A DNA stretch of 64,000 bases, taken from assembly GCF_907164915.1 (NCBI RefSeq), contig NC_061862.1:62087910-62151909 (forward strand), read 5' to 3'. Below are positions 25,060 to 37,492 of the stretch, piece after piece; position 1 is the first letter of the stretch; every line of letters starts with the position of its first letter. The translations under genes were made by a program, and so were the position numbers. A model generated the notes under the pieces. That model was not told where the DNA came from. It made no database searches and saw only the letters and a list, made by a program, of their open reading frames with translations. Source of the DNA: Impatiens glandulifera. Its lineage: Eukaryota > Streptophyta > Magnoliopsida > Ericales > Balsaminaceae.

Positions 25060-25276
25060 TCTAGTTGGATCCATACCAAGGTGAAGTGTGTTGTCCGGAA
25101 TGTCCGGTTACGAACTACTTATGAATATAAGGTTTGTTGTCTAAAATTTTGAGTAAAGATTTGAACAGAAAGAGAAAAAGAAAATATAATTGTTTAAATT
25201 TGCAGGGTTCTTCCAAATTTAGAGAGATTCCAGTTGTGATAATGTCATCAAAGAATATATTGAATCGAATTGACAG
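25060..25276 (+). pseudogene. Type-A response regulator exon pair, array copy 1
   Basis: Two exon remnants of a type-A cytokinin response regulator are seen. The first (ending about 25131) reads SGMSGYELL, parallel to the family's PGMTGYELLKKIK that follows the phospho-accepting Asp. The second, a complete 71-base exon at 25206-25276 between cag and gtaaaa, reads GSSKFREIPVVIMSSKNILN and ends in the Arg codon split AG/, as in the family's FREIPVVIMSSEN exon. The Asp-bearing sequence just upstream is decayed, the donor after exon one is damaged here (tataagg for aagatcaag-gtaagg), and the C-terminal LEEGAE exon is missing. The protein is not made. Confidence 0.75.
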
Positions 25277-25372
25277 GTAAAAATTATTGAATGATTGTTT
25301 TTTTATGAACTTATCAACCGTTATCGATGGTAATTCTATAAATCCATTAATGAACCTCTAAATTCACTATTT

Positions 25373-26979
25373 GGATCGGAGCTTGGTCATCATCTTCTAC
25401 GTAATAGTACCCATGTCTCATCTCATCTTTCTGTCTATGATCTTTTGTCAATATACTTTTCTGAAGTTATTTCTTGACATCAATGCCTTTGATTTTTAGG
25501 GATCAGAATTTCTTGAGGGTTTTTTGCACTGCTGATCAAATAGACCGACAACCAGCACCAAAAGTTCCAGTTATTGGTTATATATCGAATATTAATGGTC
25601 TTTTTAAACCACAATTGGATGGTAAACTCTCCATATGAAGGCTTCGGTATTTGCTCATCTTATTTTCTATATGGTAAAGACCTAATTATAATTAAAATTT
25701 TTTTTTTTGAAATTTCTGATTTTGTTTGAATTTGATAAATTGTTTTGATACATTTCTCACAATATTGTTTCACACTTTTGAATATTAGTGTGATGAAAAA
25801 TAACCTGTTTATTACTTGTTGTATTTTAGGACTACCCTCATTCAAAGGTTTTTAGTAGATTTTCTACATCAATTTGTTAATAGCAGTCAAGATGGTGTTC
25901 ATTTTCATCCTTTGCATCTTCTAGTTTTAAGCTTGTCACAAGATGACAAACAACACAATATACGTGACCGTAACAACATGCATCATGGGCTAGACACTTC
26001 TTTGATGATAAAAAAGAATCTTTAATACACAGGTTGCGCTACAAATTATCTATACAATCTAAATTTTGAAACTGTTGATACATTTCCTTTTAGTTTCTAC
26101 TTTTAGCATACAAAGATAATGTGTCATGGTCCTTCCAAACTATAGTTCTGTCTTGGTTTTATATTTTACAATTTCTATGCATTTTCATTATTTACAAATT
26201 CATATGCAGTATGTTACTTGTCAGGTAAAGTTGATGGAGATTTTAGAGCTAGAGACCCTCACTTTGAGAGATTCCATGAATTTAAGGGATATTAGAATAA
26301 CTTTTAAATTATTGAGAGAGTTGGTCCTAAGATAGCTAATGGTTGGGCTGACAAATTTGTTCACCACAAAATAGATCATGATCCAACATCTTTGGCAATC
26401 TTTGGAGAGGCAAAATGGTGCTAGTGGTTGGACTTCTGAATTTGAGCGGGTGGAACAATATACTTAATCGAATGAAGTAAGCTTAATTTTATTCTGTGAT
26501 GCTCTCTACATATTTACAAAGTTTTAATGATTTTAATTTTATCATCATTTTAGACCTGTTTCAAAAACACGAGAAAATCTAAATGCGGAAAACATATAAA
26601 ATATCTTGTGGAATGAACTAAAATGATCACTCTATCATTGCATTGACATGATTTTTTTATACTCACACTATATTGAATGGTTGTAATTTGATGTATTTAT
26701 TTAGTTCTTTCTTTTAATATACAACTATTGACACATTTATGTTTTGTATGTTAATATGATTAATCTCAGATCATTAAGGTGAATCAAATAAGAGACGTAA
26801 ATATATCGGATATTGTTGTCATGTAGCTGAGCCGCTTATTGGTCCATACATGTATAATAATTTTATTTATCTTTTTAATGAGTTTATCATATATAATTGT
26901 TTGAATAACACTATACAATTAATTGCAGGATATTATTAAAATCTTCATTCATTATATATCAACGTTTACACGAATTCAG
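25373..26979 (+). pseudogene. PEX5-like exon block, array copy 2
   Basis: This block is more complete than copy 1. A GSELGHHLL piece (25373) parallels the family's GSELDQPLL. An exon at 25500-25621 begins GSEFLEGF and, after a one-base shift, gives PVIGYISNINGLFKPQLD, parallel to the GSEFFRGF and PMFEPVQPTF region. Next come the exon from 25830 (VDFLHQFVNSSQDGV to LSLSQDDKQHNIRDR), the VDGDF/WADKF exon (about 26220-26470) with the shared TAG at 26293, the NQIRDVNISDI exon and the exon ending at 26979. Every exon is bordered by recognisable splice signals, so the order and introns of the parent gene were kept. Stops and shifts break the reading frame. Confidence 0.75.
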
Positions 26980-29260
26980 GTAAGTTTTCTTTTCATTCTA
27001 TTTAAATTTATATTATCATATTTTTATTTTTAAATTGCATACTTTGTTTTTATACCTTATAGGTTTATTTTTAAATACATGATATAATCTTTTTTTTTTT
27101 TATGCATTATCGATTTTAAAAATTATAAGAATTTAAATTTAAAGAATCAATGCTTAGTTTAGAAATAAATAAACTTATATACCATCCTTAATTTTAATTT
27201 AACTTTATAAATGTTAAAAATATTAATAGAATTTGTATTAAATTTATTAAAATCTTATTTTACATTTTTTTTTTCTATTTAATCCTATATAATTTAAATT
27301 TTAAATACATCTAATTTAAATCAAAACTATTACTTTATTTAATTCTATTTTTAACATATAATTATTATTTTTTATATAAAATTATTTTCTCATTAAATTT
27401 AAATTTTGCATTAAACATATTTTTATTAAATTTAAATTTGAATTTAACTTATATAAAATACATATTTTCTATTTAATCTAATACTATATCAATTTTGCAT
27501 TTAACTTTTTTTTATACAAGCACTTAACATATTTTACAATAAATTTTATTTCGTTTTTATATTTATGTATTTCTTAAGAATATATATTTTAAATGATCTT
27601 ATTATTTTTCTAAATAATTTTAAATTTTTAATTAAACGTACTTTTACTATTAATTCATAAATAAATTTTTATGTTTTGCATTAAACATATTTTTCATTAA
27701 ACTTATAAAAATGGTATTTTTTCAATTTAATTTAATATAATTTAAATTTTAATTAAATTTATTTTCATTAAATTTAAATTATCATTAAACCTAGTTTAAA
27801 CATATTTTGCCTTACATTTTATTTAAATTTACTTATATATTTCTTATATTAAAAATATTATTTATTTTTTAAATAATCTTATAATTTTTATAAATAATTT
27901 AAAATTTTAACTTAAATTTAAATTTATTATTAATTTATAAATAAATTTTATATTTTACATTAAATGTATTTAATTAAATTAAATTTCATTAAACTTATTA
28001 AAATTAAAATTTTTCATTAAATATTATATAATTTAAATATGTATTAAATATTTTATAATTTTATTTTTATATATAATATAATTTAAATTTAAAATATACA
28101 TTAAACTTCTTAAACAAAATTCATTATATTTTATTTAATCTTTTACATATATATTTCTTTTATTAAGAATATTACTTGTTTTTTAAATATTCTTATAATG
28201 TTTATCACTAAATTTTAAATTTTCATTTAAACTTATATTATAATTTTTATTCATAAACAAATTTTTATATTTTAATAAAATTAAAATTTGGATTAAATTT
28301 ATTAAAATTATATATTTTTTTTCTATTTTCATTATATTTAAATATTGCATTAAAATGAATTTTATTAAATTTAAATTTGTATTAATTTTTTACAGCATAT
28401 TTTGTATTAAATTTTATTTAAGTTTTTACTTATTTATTTTTATATTAAGAACATAATATATTTTTTAAAATATTTTTATAATATTTATAAATAATTTAAA
28501 ATTTTTAATTAAACTCATATTTATTATTAATTCATAAACACATTTTTATATTTTTCATTAAATGTATTTTAAATAAATTTAAATTTACACTAAACTTATG
28601 AAAATTTCATTTTTCAATTAATTTAATATAATTTAAATTTTGTATTAAACTTACTTTCATTAAATTTATATTTGAATAAAACTTGTTAAAAAAATATTTT
28701 TTATTAAATATTATTTAGATTTTTACTTATATATTTTTTATATATAGAATATTATTTATTTTTTAAATATTCTTAAAATTGTTATAAATAATTTTGAATT
28801 AAAATTATATTTATCATTAAATAATAAACAAACTTTAATATTTTACATTAAACTTTTAAAATTTTTATTATTTCTATTTAATATAATATAATATAAATTT
28901 TCCAATAAACATTTTTTATTAGATTTAAATTTTAATTAAATCTATTAAACCTATTAAACCCATATTTTGCATTAAAGTTTATTTATTTTTTTTACTTATA
29001 TTTTTCTTATATTATTATATTTTAAATATTCTTATTATATATAAATAATTTTAAATTAAACTTATATTTATAATAATTCATAAACAAACTTATATATTTT
29101 TGCATATTTTTATTAAATTTAAATTTTGCTATTAAATAAAAAACCAATATTTAAGAAAAGAAATTAAAATTGGAAATCTCAAAAGAATATTGTGTAAGTA
29201 GAGGTAGGAGAGATTTTTTGCATTACAATAATAGTGAAGGTTCGAGAATGCACATACCAC
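26980..29260. other. AT-rich spacer of array unit 2
   Basis: This is the same AT-rich spacer as in unit 1, about 2.2 kb. It contains the tattcttaaaattgttataa-type variant near 28770 that is shared with unit 4. No gene is seen. Confidence 0.75.
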
Positions 29261-29269
29261 GTACCGGGC

Positions 29270-29523
29270 GAAGCGATTTAAATAAATTCAAGAAGCAATG
29301 ATCTAGTTGGATCAATACCAAGGTGAAGTGTGTTGTCCGGAATATCCGGTTACGAACTACTCATGAAGATCCAGGTAAGGTTTGTTGTCTAAAATTTTGA
29401 GTAAAGATTTGAACAAAAAAAGATTAAGATAATATTTTTTTTAAAATTTGTAGGTTCTTCCAAATATAGAGAGATTTCAGTTATGATAATGTTATTAAAG
29501 AATATATTGAATCGAATTGACAG
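29270..29523 (+). pseudogene. Type-A response regulator exon pair, array copy 2
   Basis: The first exon remnant reads SGISGYELLMKI and ends at about 29373 before a good donor (ggtaagg). The second is at 29454-29523 (70 bases, one short of unit 1), so its frame is shifted; substitutions also alter the PVVIMSS stretch. Organisation is identical to unit 1. Confidence 0.7.
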
Positions 29524-29623
29524 GTAAAAATTATTGATTGATTGTTTTTTCTATGAACTTATCAACCGTTACCTATGATGGTAATTCTATAAAGTCATTA
29601 ATGAACCTCTAAATTCATTATTT

Positions 29624-31230
29624 GGATCGGAGCTTGGTCATCATCTTTTACGTACTAGTACCCATGTCTCATCTCATCTCTTTGTCTATGATCTTTTGTC
29701 AACAATTTTTTTTAAGTTATTTCTTGACATCCATGCCTTTGATTTTCAAGGATAAGAATTTATTGAGGGTTTTTTGCACAGCTGATCAAAATAGACTGAC
29801 AACCGCACCAAACATTCCTGTTATTGGTTATTATATATCCAATATTAATGGACTTTTTAAACAACAATTGGATGGTAAACTCTCCATATGAAGGCTTCTG
29901 CATTCGCTCAAGTTATTTTCTATATGGTAATGGACTAATTATAATTTAAAATTTGTTTTGAAATTTCTGATTTTGTTTGAATTTGAAAAATTATTTTGAT
30001 ACATTTCTCATAATATTGTTTCACACTTTTGAATATTAGTGTGATGAAAAATAACCTGTTTATTACTTGTTGTATTTCAAGACTACCCTCATTCAAAGGG
30101 TTTTAATAGATTTTCTACACCAATTTGTTAATAGCAGTCAAGATGGTGTCCATTTTCATCCCTTGCATCTTCTAGTTTTAAGATTGTCACAAGATGACAA
30201 ACAACACAATATACGTGACCGTAACAACATGCATCATGGGCTAGACACTTCTTTGACGATAAAAAAGAATGTTTAATACACAGGTTGCGCTACATATTAT
30301 CTATGCAATCTAAATTTTGAAACTGTTGATACATTTCCTTTTAGTTTCTAATTTTAGCATACAAGGATAATGTGTCATGGTCCTTCCAAACTATAGTTCT
30401 GTCTTGGTTTTATATTTTACAATTTCTATGCATTTTCATTATTTACAAATTCATATGCAGTATGTTACTTGTCAGGTAAAGTTGATGGAGATTTTAGAGA
30501 TAGAGACCCTCACCTTGAGAGATTCCATGAATTTAAGGGATATTAGAATAACTCTTAAATTATTCAGAGAGTTGGTCCTAAGATAGCTAATGGTTGGGCT
30601 GACAAATTTGTTCATCACAAAATAGATCATGATCCAAAATCTTTGGCTGTCTTTGGAGAGGCAAAATGGTGCTAGTGGTTGGACTTCTGAATTTGAGCGG
30701 GTGGAACAATATACTTAATTGAATGAAGTAAGCTTAATTTTATTCTCTGATGCTCTCTACATATTTACAAAGTTTTAATGATTTTAATTTTATCATCATT
30801 TTAGACCTGTTTCAAAAACACGAGAAAATCTAAATGCGGAAAACGTATAAAATATCTTGTAGAATGAACTTAAATGATCACTCTATCATTGCATTGACAT
30901 GATTTTTTTTATATTCACATTATATTGAATGGTTGTAACTTGATGTATTTATTTAGATCTTTCTTTTAATATACAACTATTGACACATTTATGTTTTGTA
31001 TGTTAATATGATTAATTTCAGATCATGAAGGTGAATCAAATGAGAGACGTAAATATATCGGATATTGTTGTCATGTAGCAGAGCCGCTTATTGGTCCATA
31101 CATGTATAATAATTCTATTTATCTTTTTAATGTGTTTATTATATATAATTGTTTGAATAACACTATACAATTAATTGCAGGATATTATTAAAATCTTCAT
31201 AATGATGTATCAACGTTTACACGAATTCAG
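29624..31230 (+). pseudogene. PEX5-like exon block, array copy 3
   Basis: Layout is the same as copy 2. The GSELGHHLL piece starts at 29624. The GSEF exon (about 29750-29872) here has a continuous alternative frame reading FCTADQNRLTTAPNIPVIGY and NGLFKQQLDG. The acceptor before the FLHQFV exon is mutated (tcaag for tcagg at 30081). The TAG that replaces the family's Trp is at 30544. The fourth exon reads NQMRDVNISDIVVM. The last ends at 31230 with a good donor. Confidence 0.73.
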
Positions 31231-33430
31231 GTAAGTTTTCTTTTCCTCCTATTTAAATTTATATTATCATATTTTTATTTTTAGATCGCATACTTTGTTT
31301 TTATACATTATAGGTTTATTTTTAAATACATGATATAATTTTTTTTTATGCATTATCGATTTTAAAAATTATAAGAATTTAAATTTAAAGAATCCATGTT
31401 TAGTTTAGAAATAAATAAACTTATATACCATCCTTAATTTTAATTTAACTTTATAAATGTTAAAAATATTAATAGAATTTGTATTAGATTTATTAAAATC
31501 TTATTTTACATTTTTTTTATTTAATCATATATAATTTAAATTTTAAATACATCTAATTTAAATCAAAACTATTACTTTATTTAATTTTATTTTTAACATA
31601 TAATTATTATTTTTTATATAAAATTATTTTCTCATTAAATTTAAATTTTGCATTAAACATATTTTTATTAAATTTAAATTTGAATTTAACTTATATAAAA
31701 TACATATTTTCTATTTAATCTAATACTATATCAATTTTGCATTTAACTTTTTTTTATACAAGCATTTAACACATTTTACATTAAATTTTATTTCGTTTTT
31801 ATATTTATGTATTTCTTAAGAATATATATTTTAAATAATCTTATTATTTTTCAAAATAATTTTTAATTTTTAATTAAACATACTTTTACTATTAATTTAT
31901 AAATAAATTTTTATATTTTGCATTAAACATATTTTTCATTAAACTTATAAAAATGGTATTTTTTTCAATTTAATCTAATGTAATTTAAATTTCCATTAAT
32001 TTTATTTTTATTAAATTTAAATTATCATTAAACCTATTTTAAACATATTTTGCCTTACATTTTATTTAGATTTACTTATATATTTATTATATTAAAAATA
32101 TTATTTATTTTGTAAATAATCTTATAATGTTTATAAATAATTTAAAATTTTGACTTAAATTTAAATTTATTATTAATTCATAAATAAATTTTATATTTTA
32201 CATTAAATGTATTTAATTAAATTTAAATTTCATTAAACTTATTAAAATTTAATTTTTTCATTAAATATTATATAATTTAAATTTGTATTAAACATTTTAT
32301 AATTTTATTTTTATATATAATATAATTTAAATTTAAAATATACATTAAACTTCTTAAAAAAAATTCATTATATTTTATTTAGTTTTTTACATATATATTT
32401 CTTTTATTAAGAATATTACTTGTTTTTTTATATATTCTTATAATGTTTATCAATAATTTTAAATTTTCATTTAAACTTATATTATAATTTTTATTCATAA
32501 GCAGATTTTTATATTTTATAAAATTAAAATTTGGATTAAAGTTATTAAAATTATATATTTTTTTCTATTTTCATTATATTTAAATATTGCATTAAAATGA
32601 TTTTTATTAAATTTAAATTTGTATTAATTTTTTAAAGCATATTCTGTATTAAATTTTATTTAATTTTTTACTTTTTTACTTTTATATTAAGAACATAATA
32701 TATTTTTTAAAATATTTTTATAATATTTATAAATAATTTTAAATAACCTCATATTTATTATTAATTCATAAACACATTTTTATATTTTGCATTAAATGTA
32801 TTTTCATTAAATTTAAATTTACACTAAACTTATGAAAATTTCATTTTTAATTAATTTAATATAATTTAAATTTTGTATTAAACTTACTTTCATTAAATTT
32901 ATATTTGGATAAAACTTATTAAAAAAATATTTTTTATTAAATATTATTTAGATTTTTACTTATATATAGAATATAATTTATTTTTTAAATATTCTTAATA
33001 TTTTTAAATAATTTTGAATGTTTTACTTATATATTTTACTTATATATAAATAATATTTAATTTAAATTTTTCAATAATTTTTTTTTATTAAATTTAAATT
33101 TGTATTAAATCTATTAAAACAATTAAACCCATATTTTACATTAAAATTTATTTAATTTTTTTAATTATATATTTCTTATATTCTGAATATTATTATATTT
33201 TAAATATTCTTATTATATTTATAAATAATTTTAAATTAAACTTATATTTATATTAATTCATAAACAAACTTATATATTTTTATTAAAATAAAATTTTTCT
33301 ATTAAATAAAAAACCAATATTTGAGAAAAGAAATCAAAATTGGAACTCTCCAAAAAGACCATTTTTTAAGTAGAGGTAGGAGAGATTTTTTGCATTTCAA
33401 TAATCGTGAAGGTTTTTTAGAATTGACATA
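31231..33430. other. AT-rich spacer of array unit 3
   Basis: This is the same spacer, about 2.1 kb. The tgaatgttttacttatat variant near 33013 matches unit 1 and is absent from units 2 and 4. No gene is seen. Confidence 0.75.
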
Positions 33431-33439
33431 CCACATACC

Positions 33440-33696
33440 AGGTGAAGCGATTTAAATAAATTCAAGAAGCAATGATCTAGTTGGATCCATACCAAGGTGA
33501 AGTGTGTTGTCCGGAATGTCCGGTTACGAACTACTTATGAAGATCAATGTAAGGTTTGTTGTCTAAAATTTTGAGTAAAGATTTGAACAGAAAGAGAAAA
33601 AGAAAATATAATTGTTTAAATTTGCAGGGTTCTTCCAAATTTAGAGATTCTAGTTGTGATAATGTCATCAAAGAATATATTGAATCGAATTGACAG
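33440..33696 (+). pseudogene. Type-A response regulator exon pair, array copy 3
   Basis: The first remnant reads SGMSGYELLMKI and ends near 33545, with the donor changed to atgtaagg. The second exon is at 33628-33696 (69 bases), with a small deletion around the REIP codons compared with unit 1. Surrounding sequence (gaaggttttttagaattgac) matches unit 1 and differs from units 2 and 4. Confidence 0.7.
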
Positions 33697-33793
33697 GTAA
33701 AAAATTATTGATTGATTGTTTTTTTATGAACTTATCAACCGTTACCGATGGTAATTCTATAAATCCATTAATGAACCTCTAAATTCATTATTT

Positions 33794-35401
33794 GGATCGG
33801 AGCTTGGTCATCATCTTCTACGTACTAGTACCCATGTCTCATCTCATCTTTCTGTCCATAATCTTTTGTCAATAAACTTTTCTAAAGTTATTTCTTGACA
33901 TCAATGCCTTTGATTTTTAGGGATCAGAATTTCTTGAGGGTTTTTTGCACTGCTGATCAAAATAGACCGACAACTAGCACCAAAAGTTCTAGTTATTGGT
34001 TATATATCGAATATTAATGGACTTTTTAAACCACAATTGGATGGTAAACTCTCCATATGAAGGTTTCGGTATTTTCTTAAGTTATTTTCTATATGGTAAA
34101 GACCTAATTATAATTTATTTATTTTTTTGAAATTTCTGATTTTGTTTGAATTTGATAAATTGTTTTGATACATTTCTCACAATATTGTTTCACACTTTTG
34201 AATATTAGTGTGATGAAAAATAACCTGTTTATTACTTGTTGTATTTCAGGACTACCCACATTCAAAGGTTTTTAGTAGATTTTCTACATCAATTTGTTAA
34301 TAGCAGTCAAGATGGTGTTCATTTTCATCCTTTGCATCTTCTAGTTTTAGGCTTGTCACAAGATGACAAACAACACAATATACGTGACGGTAACAACATG
34401 CATCATGGGCTAGACACTTTTTTGACGATAAAAGAAAAGAATCTTTAATGCACAGGTTGCGCTACATATTATCTATGCAATCTAAATTTTGAAACTATTG
34501 ATACATTTCCTTTTAGTTTCTACTTTTAGCATACAAGGATAATGTGTCATGGTCCTTCCAAACTATAGTTTTGTCTTGGTTTTATATTTTACAATTTCTA
34601 TGCATTTTCATTATTTGCAAATTCATATGCAATATGTTACTTGTCAGGTAAAGTTGATGGAGATTTTAGAGCTAGAGACCCTCACCTTGAGAGATTCCAT
34701 GAATTTAAGGGATATTAGAATAACTCTTAAATTATTCAGAGAGTTGGTCCTAAGATAGCTAATGGTTGGGATGACAAATTTGTTCATCACAAAATAGATC
34801 ATGATCCAAAATCTTTGGTTGTCTTTGGAGAGGCAAAATGGTGCTAGTGGTTGGACTTCTGAATTTGAGTGGGTAGAACAATATACTTAATTGAATGAAG
34901 TAAGCTTAATTTTGTTCTTTGATGCTCTCTACATATTTACAAAGTTTTAATGATTTTAATTTTATCATCATTTTAGACCTGTTTCAAAAACACGAGAAAA
35001 TCTAAATGCGAAAAACGTATAAAATATCTTGTGGAATGAACTAAAATGATCACTCTATCATTGCATTGGCATGATTTTTTTTATACTCACATTATATTGA
35101 ATGGTTGTAACTTGATGTATTTATTTAGTTCTTTCTTTTAATATACAACTATTGACACATTTATGTTTTTATGTTAATATGATTAATCTAAGATCATGAA
35201 GGTGAATCAAATGAGAGACGTAAATATATCGGATATTGCTGTCATGCAGCAGAGCCGCTTATTGGTCCATACATGTATAATAATTCTATTTATCTTTTTA
35301 ATGTGTTTATTATATATAATTGTTTGAATAACACTATACAATTAATTGCAGATTATTATTAAAATCTTCATAATGATGTATCAACGTTTACACGAATTCA
35401 G
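33794..35401 (+). pseudogene. PEX5-like exon block, array copy 4
   Basis: All the pieces of copy 2 are present: GSELGHHLL at 33794, the GSEF exon at about 33920-34043, the FLHQFV exon from 34250 (reading to LGLSQDDKQHNIRD), the VDGDF/WADKF exon with TAG at 34716, the NQMRDVNISDIAVMQQSRLL exon, and the last exon ending at 35401. The AVMQQSRLLVHT stretch is the best preserved of all copies and parallels the family's AAMEQTRKLAHT. It remains a pseudogene because of stops and shifts in other exons. Confidence 0.75.
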
Positions 35402-37140
35402 GTAAGTTTTCTTTTTCTCCTATTTTATATTAAATTTTATTTCGTTTTTATATTTATGTATTTCTTAAGAATATATATTTTACATAATCTTATTATTTTT
35501 CTAAATAATTTTTAATTTTTAATTAAACATACTTATACTATTAATTTATAAATAAATTTTTATATTTTGCATTAAACATATTTTTCAATAAACTTATAAA
35601 AATGGTATTTTTTTCAATTTAATCTAATGTAATTTAAATTTTCATTAAATTTATTTTCATTAAATTTAAATTATCATTAAACCTATTTTAAACATATTTT
35701 GCCTTACATTTTATTTAAATTTACTTATATATTTCTTATATTAAAAATATTATTTATATTTTAAATAATCTTATAATATTTATAAATAATTTAAAATTTT
35801 AACTTAAATTTAAATTTATTATTAATTCATAAATAAATTTTATATTTTACATTAAATGTATTTAATTAAATTTATATTTCATTAAACTTATTAAAATTTC
35901 ATTTTTTCATTAAATATTATATAATTTAAATTTTATTAAACATTTTATAATTTTATTTCTATATATAATATAATTTAAATTTAATATATACATTAAACTT
36001 CTTTAAAAAAAATCATTATATTTTATTTAGTTTTTTACAATATATATTTCTTTTATTAAGAATACATTAAATATTCTTATAATGTTTATCAATAATTTTA
36101 AATTTTCATTTAAACTTATATTATAATTTTTATTCATAAACAGATTTTTATATTTTTATAAAATTAAAATTTGGATTAAATTTATTAAAATTATATATTT
36201 TTTTTATTTTCATTATATTTAAATATTGCATTAAAATGATTTTTATTAAATTTAAATTTGTATTAATATTTTAAAGCATATTCTGTATTAAATTTAATTT
36301 AATTATTTACTTATTTATTTTTATATTAAGAACATAATATATTTTTTTATAATATTTATAAATAATTTAAAATTTTAATTAAACTCTTATTTATTATTAA
36401 TTCATAAACACGTTTTTATATCTTGCATTAAAGGTATTTTAATTAAATTTAAATTTACACTAAACTTATGAAAATTTCATTTTTTTAATTAATTTAATAT
36501 AATTTAAATTTTGTATTAAATTTACCCATATTAAATTTATATTTGAATAAAACTTATTAAAAAATATTTTTTATTAAATATTATTATGATTTTTACTTAT
36601 ATATTTATTATATGTAGAATATTATTTATTTTTTAAATATTCTTAATATTTTTATAAATAATTTTGAATTAAAATTATATTTATCATTAAATAATAAACA
36701 AAGTTTTATAATTTGCATTAAACTTTGAAATTGTATTATTTCTATTTAATCTAATATAATTTAAATTTTACAATATACTTTTTTTTATTAAATTTAAATT
36801 TGTATAAAATTTATTAAACACTATTTTGCATTAAAATTTATTTAGTTTTTTTACTTATATATTTCTTATATTATGAATATTATTATATTTTAAATATTCT
36901 TATTATATTTATAAATAATTTTAAATTAAACTTATATTTATATTATTTCATAGACAATCTTATATGTTTTTCATATTTTTATCAAATTTAAATTTTGTTA
37001 TTAAATGAAAAACCAATATTTGAGAAAAGAAATTAAAATTGAAAATCTTCAAGAATATTGTGTAAGTAGAGGTAGAAAAGATTTTTTACATTACAATAAT
37101 AGTGAAGGTCCGAGAATGTACATACCACGTACCGGGTGAA
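35402..37140. other. AT-rich spacer of array unit 4, shortened
   Basis: This is the same spacer type with about 500 bases missing just after 35425, where the text jumps from ttctcctatttta to the tattaaattttatttcg part. That accounts for the short period of this unit. No gene is seen. Confidence 0.75.
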
Positions 37141-37149
37141 GCGATTTAA

Positions 37150-37391
37150 ATAACTTCAAGAAGCAATGATCTAGTTAGATCAATACCAAGGTGAAGTGTG
37201 TTGTCTGGAATGTCCGGTTACGAACTACTCATGAAGATCAAAGTAAGGTTTGTTGTCTAAAATTTTGAGTAAATATTTGAACATAAATAAAAAAAGAAAA
37301 TATAATTTTTTTAATTTGCAGGGTTCTTCCAAATTTAGAAATATCCAGTTGCGATAATGTTATCAAAGAATATATTGAATCGAATTGACAG
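37150..37391 (+). pseudogene. Type-A response regulator exon pair, array copy 4
   Basis: The first remnant reads SGMSGYELLMKIK up to about 37242, with donor agtaagg. The second exon is at 37322-37391 (70 bases, shifted). Flanking sequence (gtgaaggtccgagaatgtac) matches unit 2 rather than units 1 and 3. Confidence 0.7.
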
Positions 37392-37492
37392 GTAAAAATT
37401 ATTGATTGCTTGTTTTTTTCTATGAACTTATCAATCGTTACTTCTTATGGTAATTCTATAAAGCCATTAATGAACTTCTAAATTCATTATTT

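Noticed and set aside
21950..35401. A family of functional small genes of 69-70 aa (the repeated FLHQFV and MEILELETLTL frames)
   Set aside because: The frames are parts of decayed exons. The second is in the wrong frame relative to the PEX5-like reading and crosses an intron boundary.
34250..35401. A working PEX5 gene in the array
   Set aside because: Every copy has stops or frameshifts, and the TPR half that binds cargo is absent.
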